Part shown: one piece after another, positions 29,878 to 41,500 of the stretch
Position numbering within the stretch: the first letter of the stretch is position 1
Layout of the letters: each line of letters opens with the position of its first letter
NCBI GenBank assembly: GCA_026545765.1
Contig: CM048844.1
Span: 53,664,932-53,728,931 of the forward strand
Source: Plantago major
Lineage: Eukaryota > Streptophyta > Magnoliopsida > Lamiales > Plantaginaceae
DNA: 64,000 nucleotides
Direction: 5' to 3'
The notes under the pieces: generated by a model
What the model saw: the letters and a program-made list of their open reading frames with translations, nothing else
The model's database searches: none
What the model was told of the DNA's origin: nothing
Program-made: the position numbers and the translations under genes

Positions 29878-31036
29878 ACAAGTTGTATGGTGTGAGCATC
29901 ACTGGCCAACATGAGTACTTCCGTTCACTTCCAAACGGGTTGAAACCATATGTACAAAGTCCCAATCGTACATTTCTAGACTCGGCTGCAAACTCCGGAT
30001 ATGTCTTGTCAAACTCTTTCCATGTCGGTGAGTCTGATGGGTGCTCCATTCTACCCCCTGCATCTGCCGAGATTACTCTCTCCTTGTGCCACCGCATTTT
30101 ATCAGCACAAGCACTTGAAGCGTACAACCTCTTTAAACAAGGTGCTAGAGGGAAGTACCACATTTTCTTATGTGGGAGATTTTTCTTTTGGCGTTTCTTT
30201 GCAGCCTCCTCATTGTAACGCTTGTAGCGGTCCTTACCACAGAACTTGCACTTCAGTAGATCTACATCCTCCCCCCAATAGATCATGCACATATCCGGAC
30301 AACAGTCTATGATTTCCATTGGCAACCCCATCCTCCGCATCTTTTTCTTCGCTTGGTAAAAGTTGGTGGGAACTAGGTTTTCTTCAGGGCAACAATCCGA
30401 TAACAGTTGTAGGTAATTATTGAAGCTCACTTCAGATTGGCCACCCTCGGCCGTACAACTCATTAGCCGGGACAACAAAGACAACTCGATGTGCTTCTTA
30501 CACCCCGACCAAATCGGCTTCTTCGCTGATCCCAATAAGTCAAAGAACAACTAATCCTCGGGATTCGGTGGCTCGTCCACATCACCCTCGGTTTCAGTGT
30601 TACTAGTGTCTATAAACTCTAGGCCTGCAGTATTAAACACCATTTCTTCAAACCGGTCATGAAAAGCATCAGATTTAGCCGTATTTTGAGTACTAGATTT
30701 CTTATTTTGCTGCTTTCTTCGACGCTTCCTTGTATGCTCATATTGCATGAACGGTGGTGCTGTCTCACCGTGATGATTCCATACCTCATACTGAGGCACA
30801 AACCCATTACGTTTCAAGTGCTCGACTACCGTTGTAGAAGGCAAATATTTCATGTTCCTACATTTGTTCGCATTGCAAGGGAACTTTATCATCCCCTCGC
30901 TCATACAAGCTGCCTGTGACAGTGCAAATGCGATGAAGGCTTCAACCTCTTCCGCAAAACTAGACTGAATTCTGCTATTAACAGTGCGACGGTACATCCA
31001 TGAACGATCGGGATTAATTAGATGATTAACCTGGCA
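29878..31036 (-). pseudogene. CACTA transposase, N-terminal part
   Basis: DDE-type transposase of CACTA elements. The N-terminal transposase-associated domain begins with PDRSWMYRR just upstream of the Met at 30997 and continues to VVEHLKRNGFVPQYEVWNHH. A Lys/Arg-rich linker and an acidic stretch lead to a single in-frame TAG at 30551-30553. The same frame goes on with LFFDLLGSAKKPIWSGCKK and the first part of the transposase core, including Cys pairs (CKFCGKDRY) and SCWPVMLTPYNL, where it is cut. Conserved DRSWM upstream of the Met suggests the true start lies further upstream, perhaps in another exon. Confidence 0.85.
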
Positions 31037-31650
31037 CGTCTGAATTTATTAGACTTATAACTATACTCATTATGATTGAATTTCATTACAATTGCCCAAT
31101 TCCTGGTCTATAATTACATTGTTACGTCTAAAATTTTATGAATTACACGCATTTTACGTTTAAAATTTGATTTGATAAATTTTAAATTTCCATTTAACTA
31201 TTAAAATTACAAATTGTAGATTAAAATAGTAGTAATTATTTCTATGTTAATACTAGCAAATTATACTACAACTACCAAAATCACTAAATGGTCTCCAAAC
31301 ACTCAACCAAATCTTCCTAATCCTACTACATGTACGAAAATATCAGATTAAATACCCTACATACTTACAAACATCCTAACATGATACTAACAATTCAATT
31401 TCACAATAAATCTATCAATTGCACAACCTCAAGTTTAACCCACTACTTAATATAAGCTAAACTAGCTAGTAGAGACTTTCCATAAGCATACAATTGCTCA
31501 AATTAGTCGAAATTATAAAAAATCCCAAATTTAACAAAGTAAGGGTTTAAGTGCCCACAGATAAATTATCTGTTACCAGCGACGGATTGAGCATCTAATT
31601 TGTCGCTAAGCCATAGCGATTCGTTGCTATTAGACTGAATTCTTGTAGTG
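29878..31650 (-). mobile_element. CACTA (En/Spm-like) transposon, 5' part only
   Basis: On the minus strand the element starts at 31650 with CACTACAAGAATTCAGTC, the typical CACTA terminus. A subterminal region with repeated AGCGAC/GTCGCT-type words (31580-31635) follows. Transposase-coding sequence runs 30997-29878, where the element is cut by the LTR of element A. No second CACTA terminus was seen in the window. Confidence 0.8.
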
Positions 31651-31870
31651 GCATCACCATGGGTTAGTACTAGTTTCATACAATTTTCATGTTTAGGTGT
31701 ATTATAATTTCATGTTTTATCATTTATTTTAATTTTCACGTAAAACTACGCTGTGTAAACCTAATTAATGTATGATGTTCCACGGTATGGAAGGAGTATA
31801 TACTTTAATATCTTGTAAAATATGTTTTACACTTAGCAAGCTATAAAATTTTTATATGGAGTTTAAGAGA
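31651..31870. other. AT-rich sequence beside the CACTA end
   Basis: No gene or repeat recognised. GCA directly after the CACTA end could be its 3-bp target duplication, but the other end is missing. Confidence 0.3.
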
Positions 31871-31871
31871 T

Positions 31872-32199
31872 TGTTTGTATCGCGGTTAAAGCCCAATTTT
31901 AATTGAGTCATCCGTCTCATCCTGTTTGCCATGCGATTTTAGACAATACCCGTTTTAATCCACCAACTATTCATAATTCAATTAAATTTTATCTTTCTAC
32001 CAACTTTTTTTTATCTCACTTTACGTTTTCATTTATTATAACAACCATAAACTAATCAAATAACGTTAAAATCAATGAAATAATCTTAAAAACTCTTACA
32101 CACCCCCAAATGCAATTTTTCAAAATCCAATTATAATTAAGTTACTATTCACGATTAAAATCTAATTAAAATATGGTTCATTTTAATCGTTTCCAAACA
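31872..32199. mobile_element. MITE-like repeat, copy 1
   Basis: About 330 bp. The left end TTGTTTGTATCGCGGTTAAA and right end TTTTAATCGTTTCCAAACA are imperfect inverted repeats. Internal blocks (CCACCAACTATT, ATTATAACAACC, AAATCCAATTATAATT) recur in the copy at 32280-32640. No coding capacity. Confidence 0.55.
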
Positions 32200-32279
32200 T
32201 CCAATAAGTGAGCTAGTCGGTTGCTCATATGAGTCAAGGGAATGCAGTTTTACACTTGCTAAAAGTAGCTTTTGTTTCG

Positions 32280-32640
32280 AGAACTTTATACTTTGGGAAG
32301 CGGTTAAAATCCAATTTTAACCTAGTTATCCTTCGCATCCTGTTTATCATGCGGTTTTAATCGCATTCAACAGTACCCGTTTTTAATCCACCAACTATTA
32401 ACAATTAAATAAAATTTTATCTTCTACCTACTATTTTTCTCTCACTTTACATTTTCATTTATTATAACAACCTTAAACCAATCAAATAACATTAAAACCA
32501 GTGAAATAATCTTAAAAACTGTTACACACCCTATATAACAACCTATAAAACCTTAATTCAATCCCAAACACTATTTTTCAAAATCCAATTATAATTCAGT
32601 TACTATTCACGGTTAAAACCACTTAGAATTCGATCCATTT
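32280..32640. mobile_element. MITE-like repeat, copy 2
   Basis: A diverged relative of 31872-32199 in the same orientation, starting GGGAAGCGGTTAAAATCC and ending near CACGGTTAAAACC. It carries a short insertion (CCTATATAACAACCTATAAA area, about 32530-32570) missing from copy 1. Confidence 0.5.
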
Positions 32641-32862
32641 TTTAAAAGTGAGTTAGTTGATGATAATAAAAAATAATTTAAATATTGTTATCTAGTAAGA
32701 TATTGATTTTATAATTTTATAATAAATTATTTTTTTTGTATTAGATTTATACCTCACTGAGTTTTGCTCCTGGATTCGCGACTGAAATTGGAAATGAGTC
32801 CATCTATATTTTAAGTCAATCATAGGACGTCACCCGCAAATTTTTTTTGTGAAATTATTTAT

Positions 32863-33973
32863 AGAGAAAATTTTATTTTACTCTAGAACCTTTTGGCTCA
32901 CTTTGAATCGACACTCAAACCTTTTTTTTTTTACACTTTGCACCAAAATGTTTCAAAAACTTTCACTGTAACCCAAATGTTGGATGGTGTTAAAGTATGC
33001 CGTTAGTGGGGTGGTTTACACGCGCCTGTTAAGGGTAAAAGAGAGAAATTGAGTTGAGGCACCTCATACAACAGAACACTAAACCCTAATTTCATTAATT
33101 TCTCTTTTAATTCTTATAAAATAAAACACTAAACCCTAATTTCATTCAGTCCTCTTTTTATTCTTCTAAAAATCGGAGTCTAGGATTCCCAAAGATGCAC
33201 AACATCCAATTACGGTAAGTTTTCTTTTTAACATAATGGGGCAGAGTGTTCAATTTTACTGTCAAAATATGTCCAAGTTATGGTCTTCTGAACATGTTTT
33301 ATTGAGTGAAAAGGTTTGAGAAGCGAGTGTAAGTTTTTATAAAGCTTTTGGTGTAAATTGAATTTTTTCCAAAAGGTTTGAGTAGCGAGTGCAACTATTT
33401 CTAAAAGTTTATGTGTCAATTTTTAAATCCACAGCAGAAAACTTCAACATATGTCTGCTTCCAACTCTTATAGTGACACCCCATATCAACAAATATGAAA
33501 TTAAGCTACAGATCAATCACTTACCCCCTAGTAACATCTCTCAAACCTTCTACGTGGATAATTGTGCGTCCAAGATTTGAATTAAACACTTATAACCCCA
33601 CAACAACAGGTTCTAGATTATCCTCCTTGGTCGATTCACTCAGAATTCACAAGGATTCAAGTTACTTGAAGTTGAGGAAGGAAATGTGTCATTTAATTAG
33701 AGTTTGAGAATTGGGAATTATATACCCTAAAGGGGTAGAATAATTGTAGGTAAAGTGAGTATTGAAAATGAGAAGGAAAATTAGAGAGGAAGTGGAGGAA
33801 TTAGGTTTTGTAATTTGTCTTTTTTGCCCTCATTGACGGAATAAGTGACACCGTCCAACGTTTGTGTCACGACGTAATTTTTTAAAACGTTTTGATGTAA
33901 AGTGTAAAGAAAAAAGGTTTGAAAGTCGATTCAAAGTAAACCAAAAGATTATAGCGTAAATAAAATTTTCTCT
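32863..33973. mobile_element. long-TIR foldback or Mutator-like non-autonomous element
   Basis: About 1.1 kb. The left end AGAGAAAATTTTATTTTACT and the reverse of the right end AGAGAAAATTTTATTTACGC agree. The inverted similarity continues for about 150 bp, including CTTTGAATCGAC and CAAACCTTTTTT on both arms. A further partial arm (AAAAGGTTTGAG) occurs twice inside near 33309 and 33374. I see no transposase ORF. Long arms suggest a MULE-type or foldback element; the target duplication is unclear. Confidence 0.55.
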
Positions 33974-34374
33974 TAGGCTTCATTTGGTTTGAGGAAAAAT
34001 GGGGGAAAAGAAAAAAAAAACAGGGGAAAATAAGATTTTTCGGGAAAATGTGAGGGAAAAACAACTTTCCTTAATTTGTGGAGATAAATGTATTTTATAT
34101 AAATTTTCATAAATTTTTCAGGATTTTCTGAAAACTACCTTGATGTAAAACAATATTTTACTCCATTTTATTTCTTTTTTGGCCGTCAAAACCAATATGC
34201 ATTTTTGACACCAAAGGAACAAGAAGAAATAGGATAAGATGTACGTGGAAAATGTTGTCTCCATTGATGACAAAATTCAAATCGACATCTCATCTAATCT
34301 CATCAACTCCAACAAACAAGCAAGGCGGTTTTTATAAATAAATTAAATCATAAAATAATGAGAAACTTTTGTAT

Positions 34375-34745
34375 AACATAGCGTTTGACTGTTTGGTATA
34401 GAGTTAAAGAGGTTAGTTTGTAAAAAATTTAGTTAACGAATAGTAACTACGTTTGTGAGGTTAATGAGGTTAAAAAATTTAGTTAAAGAGGTTAATGTAA
34501 ATTATAAAAATAGTGTTTGTGATATAATTAATAAGGTTTATTTAGGGTTGCTATATACCATGTGTAAAAAGAAGTGATGTGTGTAAATATGAAATGTTGC
34601 ATTTAGTTTTTATTTAAGATTATTTGATTGGTTCAACGTTGTTAATATAATCGAAAAATTAAAGAGAGAGAAAGAGTATGGTAGAAAGAGAAGATTAATT
34701 GTTGAGTAGTGAAAAAATTAAATTAAAAAAAAATATTTTTAGACT
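34375..34745. repeat. AT-rich repeat with GGTTAATGAGGTTAA words
   Basis: It contains repeated AGTTAAAGAGGTTA / GGTTAATGAGGTTA words and resembles a degenerate MITE, but I cannot define the ends. The neighbouring 33975-34374 and 34746-35125 hold nothing recognisable. Confidence 0.3.
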
Positions 34746-35125
34746 CATTCCCAAATGCCCGCACAAATTAGGCTGCGTATCTCAAATCCACGTCACATAT
34801 TTAATTTTAGACATCGCTCCCATATTCAACTATAAAGTACAAACATAATATGAATATAATTGTGAGCAAGGTTGTGTTCTCTTCGTCTGAACAGAACATA
34901 ATTGAACCGATGATATGAAATAAACTGAATATATTTGTAGTATAAAAATCAACTAAACAAACTTGAACTTAATTGAATGAATCTGAATTGAACTGAAATT
35001 AATTAGTTTTTAGACTAATAGAACATAACCTTATATAAGTATATTCAGGTTACTAACATAAGTTCGTTGAAATTTAAAAGACCATATTAATTGAATATTT
35101 GATTTTGATTCGGTATATATAGTTA

Positions 35126-35354
35126 TATACTCACTTCGTTCCGAATTCAATTATTTGCGGGTTCGGACACAAGTTTTAAGAAAAAATTAAATAAAGTATA
35201 AGAGATGGTAATAAAGTGAGAGAAAGAGTAAATAAAGTATGAGAGTGATTGAATAAAATACAATATATATTTTTTGTTAAAGAGTTTGGAAGTTAAGATT
35301 GAAACGTCACAAAATGAAACTCGGAAAGTTGAATTCAACACGCGAGATTATATA
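35126..35354. mobile_element. Stowaway-type MITE upstream of the LETM1-like gene
   Basis: The left end TATACTCACTTCGTTCCGAA and the right end TTCAACACGCGAGATTATA are imperfect inverted repeats. The interior has the AATAAAGTATGAGA words shared with the MITEs at 4541 and 47121. It ends about 240 bp before the gene's ATG, inside the likely promoter. Confidence 0.55.
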
Positions 35355-35593
35355 CTATCTCTATAAAATATTGAAAATATTGGAGGCAGGCAGGGCGGAG
35401 AAAACGACGAAGAGACTTGATTACATATTGGTTAGTAATAAAATAATTGTGCTGCTAATATCGAACTTACGCATATCACTTTTGGTTTGTTTATCTGCCT
35501 CGATGGCTTCGCTCTATTCCTTTTGTTATATATTTCTCCATACTTCTCCATTTCCTCTTTTTTCCTTTCTTCCTCTTCTCCTCCTCCATTTCC
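35355..35593 (+). promoter_or_regulatory. 5' region of the LETM1-like gene
   Basis: A TATA-like CTCTATAAAATATT lies near 35359-35372 and a pyrimidine-rich leader precedes the ATG. An earlier ATG at 35503 opens a different frame and would be an upstream ORF if transcription starts before it. Confidence 0.35.
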
Positions 35594-38500
35594 ATGGCTT
35601 CCAATTTCCCTCTGCGATCTTTCAATTTCTGCAATCGGTAACCAATTCACGCATTCTTTCTTTTCATTTACTCTAACTAACTATAACTATAATTAATTAA
35701 CTATGTATGGTCGATGTAGTATATTTTTCATTTTTTCTCGATTTTTCTGATTGCAGAAAAGCTCTTCTATCAGAAGATACATCCAATTTTAGGACTAATT
35801 TGCATTTACTGAAGATAAATAATGGCGTACCGAAACAATTTCTGTTCCTTCCAAGTAAGTGTATGATTCTTCCAGTATCGTCCATGGCGACAGCTGTTGA
35901 TTCAGCTCGAATCTTATTGGAAGATGAGGAGGAGGATTTGTTTGCTAACTGCCAAACTGCAGTTGAGTTGAGTCGCGTCAATTATCTTGTGTTGGTGTTG
36001 CATAAATCTGCAAGAAGCTTTTCACTTGCCATTCAGGAGCTTGATTTGGCTACAACAGCTCCCCCACTTGCAATGGCTTGGGCTGGAGTTGATATACATT
36101 CCTGGCACAAAAACTTGGCCTATCAGGTCTGCTTCTTTCTTTTGCTCACCAGGTGTTTGAAATTTTTCCCCAATGTCATTGATTGATTACTAAGTATGAA
36201 TAATATACTGGAAAATGAGAAGATGCAAACAAAAATTACTGAAGTAGAAAACAAATAATGCAATTCGTGTCACCGTTCGAATATCCTCAAGGATTAAATG
36301 CACTATTCGGTATTGACCGGAACAAGTAATCAATAGAATGGAAGGTAATAGCCCCAGAGTTTTAAATGAAAGTTTATGCTCAATGAGTTTATTCTTTAAA
36401 TAAGTATGTTATGTAAACTAGTTGGTGGATGATAAGCTATATTTCTCACTATTGATGAAGAGAGAGTTGTCAATTTGTGTGAAAACTCTAAAACATCTTA
36501 TAATATGAATAGGATTATAATATGAATAGGAGGGAGTAAAAAATAAGCTAGTTGATTTGTTTTTATATACCATATTTAGCAAATCAGCTAACTTATCATC
36601 TAATTAATTTACTAAACACTTTTATAAAAATCAAGGAGCTTAGTTTTGCTAAACTGAGTAAAAAAATAGAGTGTAAACTCAATGATACCGGAAAAGAAAC
36701 GTGTGATTTGAGTACCCAATTAGCCAGCTCAAAAAACTGTTTCAAGTAAATATTTTTAAATACATTTTTTTTACGACAGAAGCTACCTTGTCCAGGTTGC
36801 GGTCTATGCTTTGCTGAAATCTGCAATTGAGGTCGAACTGTTTCTTTCGCAAAATCGAGATTACAATCCTTCTCCTGCTGAACAGATGTAAGTCAGGGAT
36901 ATCTGCACTGCAGCTATTTACAGTAGTATATTTGACAAAGCCTTACATTGGTTGCTTGTCTATTTGTTGGCAGCATATGCATAGCCATTACTATCTGACC
37001 GATTTGTTAATATTTCTTTTTCCTCACAGTTGCCATATCTAGTTTGTGGTCTAAGAAATATATTCTACTTGATGAAAATCAGTGACACATATCTATTCTC
37101 TTTTCTGTTTTCTCCCAAGTGTGTTTTCTTTCAATCCGGAGTTTTTTTTTTTTAGTCTGTTTATTTTGAATGTAACAATAATATGTTCAACAATCGAAAC
37201 AAACTTTTATATAAAACACAACTTGTAAAATTTAAAATACAAAATAATAGAAATTAAAATCACACTTGCAAAATTAAAAGGACACGTGTTTGTTTTTGGG
37301 ATACATGGAATAGGATTTACATGATGTATTTTAAAGTGTTCGAGTTTGTTGTAATTTATATATTCAAGTATTGTAAATTTTATTATTTTTTTTTTCATAA
37401 ATAGAGCATATATTAATAAAAGTAAAAGAGTACAAAGCGTAAAAGTAGAGATTACAAAGGAACCCACAGGCGGGTTACAACGCGAAACAAGTGAAACAAA
37501 CAAAGAAACAAAAATAACATAACCCGGGATCAAGGTGATCCATGGTTGCAACCGCGGGCCTCGTTAAAACCCAGTCATGGAAAAACCAGTGGGAAAAACC
37601 CATGGCTGGGAAAAAGAGTGCCTGAGCGTTAGCGTTGCGGAAACCTATAATAAGGTAAACCGTACATGTCCCTGTGTATGTGAGGTCGAATGACATCCAA
37701 AGGAGAAGTCCAAAAACCCTCCAGATCCAACTTTGAGAGAGCATCAGCGACCGTGTTGCCTTCACGAAAAATATGAGACACCCGAAAATCCATGTCACGC
37801 ATATGAGAGAGAGTCAATAGCCAACGGTTCCGGAATTTCCATGGGACCGAGTTAGTACCATGAGAGCAAATTCGCTACATAAGTAGAATCATCTCCAACC
37901 AAATCTTATTCCACAGGTGTGAGCCGATTCAATGCCAATCATAACCGCAAGTAACTCGGCTAAAAGCGTACCAAATGATTTACAAAGCAACCCATCACGG
38001 TACCATTTGAATCTCTAAAACCCCAAAGTAGATGAGAGAGCCAGAGCGCAAGAGAACTTCCATCCGTGTTGCATTTAATCCATCCGGAGAGGGGATACCA
38101 TCGGACCTCAATGATATCTCGTGACTTAAAGCGGGCACCCTCAATACGAAAGAATGAAGGACTTGTAAATCAACTTGATTATTAGCCATAGAACCAAGAG
38201 GGTGGGAATTAGCCTACTTTGAGACTCAAATCGAAGCAAAATAGAATGCCCGAAACAGAACACCATCAAATAAGCAACGATCATGCGATTCAAAGCACCC
38301 AAATGCTCGTCACAAAGGCAAGACGCCAAAAGAGAGAATCAGAGCTAAAATGTTGACCACGGCATATAAATGAAGCTCTCCAAAACTAAAGCAATCTCGA
38401 AAAGGAACCCGAAAAGATCGAATAGAGTATGCTAGATAGTCCGAGTGAGCAGACAAGAGACCAAGATAAATGGTCTTGGCAATCCATAGCAAAGACAAAA

Positions 38501-41500
38501 AACACACACAAGGACCAATAAAACCAGAGCCGCGGCTTTCAATAGTTGGAAGAACACCATGAATAGCGCTTCCAAACCGTGATAGAACGACGGGTGGGAT
38601 AAAAGGAGCCCATATCCAAGATCCCAAATAATCTTAAGGAAACGCGGCCAAAGAGTGATAGTTTGCTTGGTAGAAATCGAACCGTCTAGAGATTCACCAG
38701 ACACGAGTATCGTAACCGGATGGAGCGGATGATAGGAGAGAATGTCGCGAGTAACATCTGGAAAAGCCATACGGAACCCATCCAAAAGAAACCAACCACC
38801 GGAGTCCAATACTCGAAATAGGGAACTCAAGTGATGCCAAGATGAATAGAATACCAATTTCATCTGCACATCAGAGCCAAGCCAATCATCGAGCCGAAAC
38901 GTGGTGAGAGCCTCGACACGCTAACCATCTAGACTTGGATTGAAGTGTGGAAACAATCCTTAAATCCAAACCAAATCGAGGAAGCAACATAAGAGCAAGG
39001 AAGCATGCCGAAAGAAAGCGGCGAAAGATATCTAGATATGGAACCTTCACACCCCAAATATCCCAAGCAAGACGAGAAAGATACGCCTTATTAAAAGAAC
39101 GGAGAACGAATACCAAGACCACCGGACTTTGGAGCACAACAACGCTTCAAGAGATAGAAGTCGATGCTCTCTTGAGTATCCCGGTTTGACGAAATTACGA
39201 ATCGAGCATCCATACGCTTAAGAAGAGTCAAAGGCCAACGATAAACCATCATAGAGTGTACAAAAGATCCTGGATCATGATTGAACAAGACATAAACGAC
39301 GCCATAGAGAGAGAAGTGCCCTTCCATTTACTAAACTTTTCTAGAATCGAGTCCGCAAGGGATTGTAAATGACAAGTCCGAGGTGCCCCGAAAAGTGGAA
39401 CTCCCAATCGTGAAAGGAAGGTGACCGATAATATCCATGATTCTGCACAAGTGGTTCTTCCCGACTCGGGTGAGAAAAGTACTAAGATAAGCCGGACTTC
39501 GAGGATCAAGTGTTGTCCGACCAAGCAAAGATATTTTTCCGGGATCCTAAGAATAGTCCGACAAGCAGCAGTAGCGCAAAAATAATCACATCATCCGCAT
39601 AAAGAAGGTGAGAAGGAAAAGTAAGAGATTGTCCGATGAATAAAGGAGTGAGCTCCACAATTGGCGCCTTCGAGAGAAGCTTGCTAAGAACTTCCTCCGC
39701 GATGCAAAAGAGAAGAGGGAAAGAGGATCCCTCGACGAACTCCCCGAGAATGCAAAGTACCTTCCCGAGCCCCATTAATCGTAACCGAGAGCTTTGCCGA
39801 GTGAAGAATATGATTAATCCAACCAACAAAGGTAGAAGAGAAACCATATTTTGTGAGAACCGCCAAAAGAAAGTCCCATTTAGAGTATCAAAGGCTTTCC
39901 GGATGTCAACCTTCAACACCGATTACCCTTACTACGGAAGACCAAGACTATTAACTCCTTCAGAGGCTAAGGCAATACAATCATGTATCGTCTCCCGGAA
40001 TAAACCAAATTGATGAAAGGAGAGCAACCCCGATAAAATCGGACCCAAACGATCAGCTAAAATCTTAGCAATAATCTTATAAAGAAAATTACGAAACAAG
40101 AATAGTATGGAAATCTTCAATACGCAACGCATCTCCGATTTTCTAATAAGAGTGACAAAACTAGAGTTCATACCGGAAATGACCATGAAGGAAGAACGCC
40201 GAATCGCCAAAGACACCTCCGCACTAATAATGTGCCACATAGATTGATAGAAGCGCCCGAAACCATCCGGTCCAGAGCACTATCGGTGACATCTGAAAAC
40301 AACATGACGGATGTCATCCTCGGAAGGAATATCGATTAGCAATTGATTTTGTTCATCCGTAATCGAACAATGGATAAGCTCATCTAGTTCATCGAACGAC
40401 AATCAGTAATTTGAGTTTGTGAGAGAACAGATTCTCATAATAAGAAATCATATGATTCGGATCCGAATTGCATCATGATTGATAGAGCCATCAATTATCA
40501 AAGAGGAAATACCGAGAATACCTTTGCGAATCTTTAGAGAACGATGGAAAAACCGAATTTCTATCACCGCTTTTAACCACGCAGGTTCTTTTGACGCAAA
40601 AAGTTGCCTCTTGATTCGTAATAGCATTGTAGTCCGCGATCGCCTCAAGTTCCTTGCGAGGAATATCATTTATCGGACCATGGAGGGATAATTGTCTTGA
40701 ACCAACTCCACTTATTACGGCAAAGAAGAAGACGAGAATTAAGCTCACCAAAGACATTAATATTCCAATCTATGATAGCGGATTTGACTCTTTAATTTCC
40801 GGATAACCAAAGAAAAGAGCCCATGGCCGTAATAGGAGTTTTCCAGAAAGCTTAATTAACTCCTCAAACGAATCGTGACTAAGCCACATTGCTTGGAATC
40901 AATGGTCGAGAACGAGATAGCGCTTGTTCATGCATACAGAAACAAAGAGGGGTGATCCAGCAAGTACGCAAGCCCACACGAACCATCATCGAGTCCCATA
41001 AATCCAAAAAGGATTGTGAAGAAAGAGTTCTATCAATACGTGTCTCTAGATAACCACTAGAGAAACGACGATTCGACCAAGTAAAAAGCGGCAAGATTAG
41101 GAATCGATAAGAACTCCCCATCATTGATAAAAGAACGAAATCCATGGTTTCAGATTTAACCGAGGAGTACCATTCGATCGTTCATGCGCACCAATCACAA
41201 AGATTGAAATCTCCCACCAAAAGCAGGTGTGTTTGGCAAAAGCGATAAATCACGCCATAAGTCTCGACGATGATATAATCGACATGGGCATGAATAAACG
41301 CTAATAGGAAGTCCCGTTGAAGCCAAGAAACTTTAATAACAAGAACTTGAGAAGAAGAAAATTATAGAAGAACCGGAAGAGAGAGATCTTCCAAAACCCA
41401 TAAGTTAGGAAGACCGTTGTATGCGTATTTTCACCAAGAAAGCGCATTCCCATCGCATTCCAATAAGAATCTGGTATGGAGGAGGAAGGAACCTTTGGTT

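Noticed and set aside
35299-35676. ORF of 125 codons overlapping the start of the LETM1-like gene, including an ATG at 35503
   Set aside because: It is in a different frame from exon 2. The ATG at 35594 joins exon 2 in frame through a good GT/AG pair. It could be an upstream ORF but not the main product.
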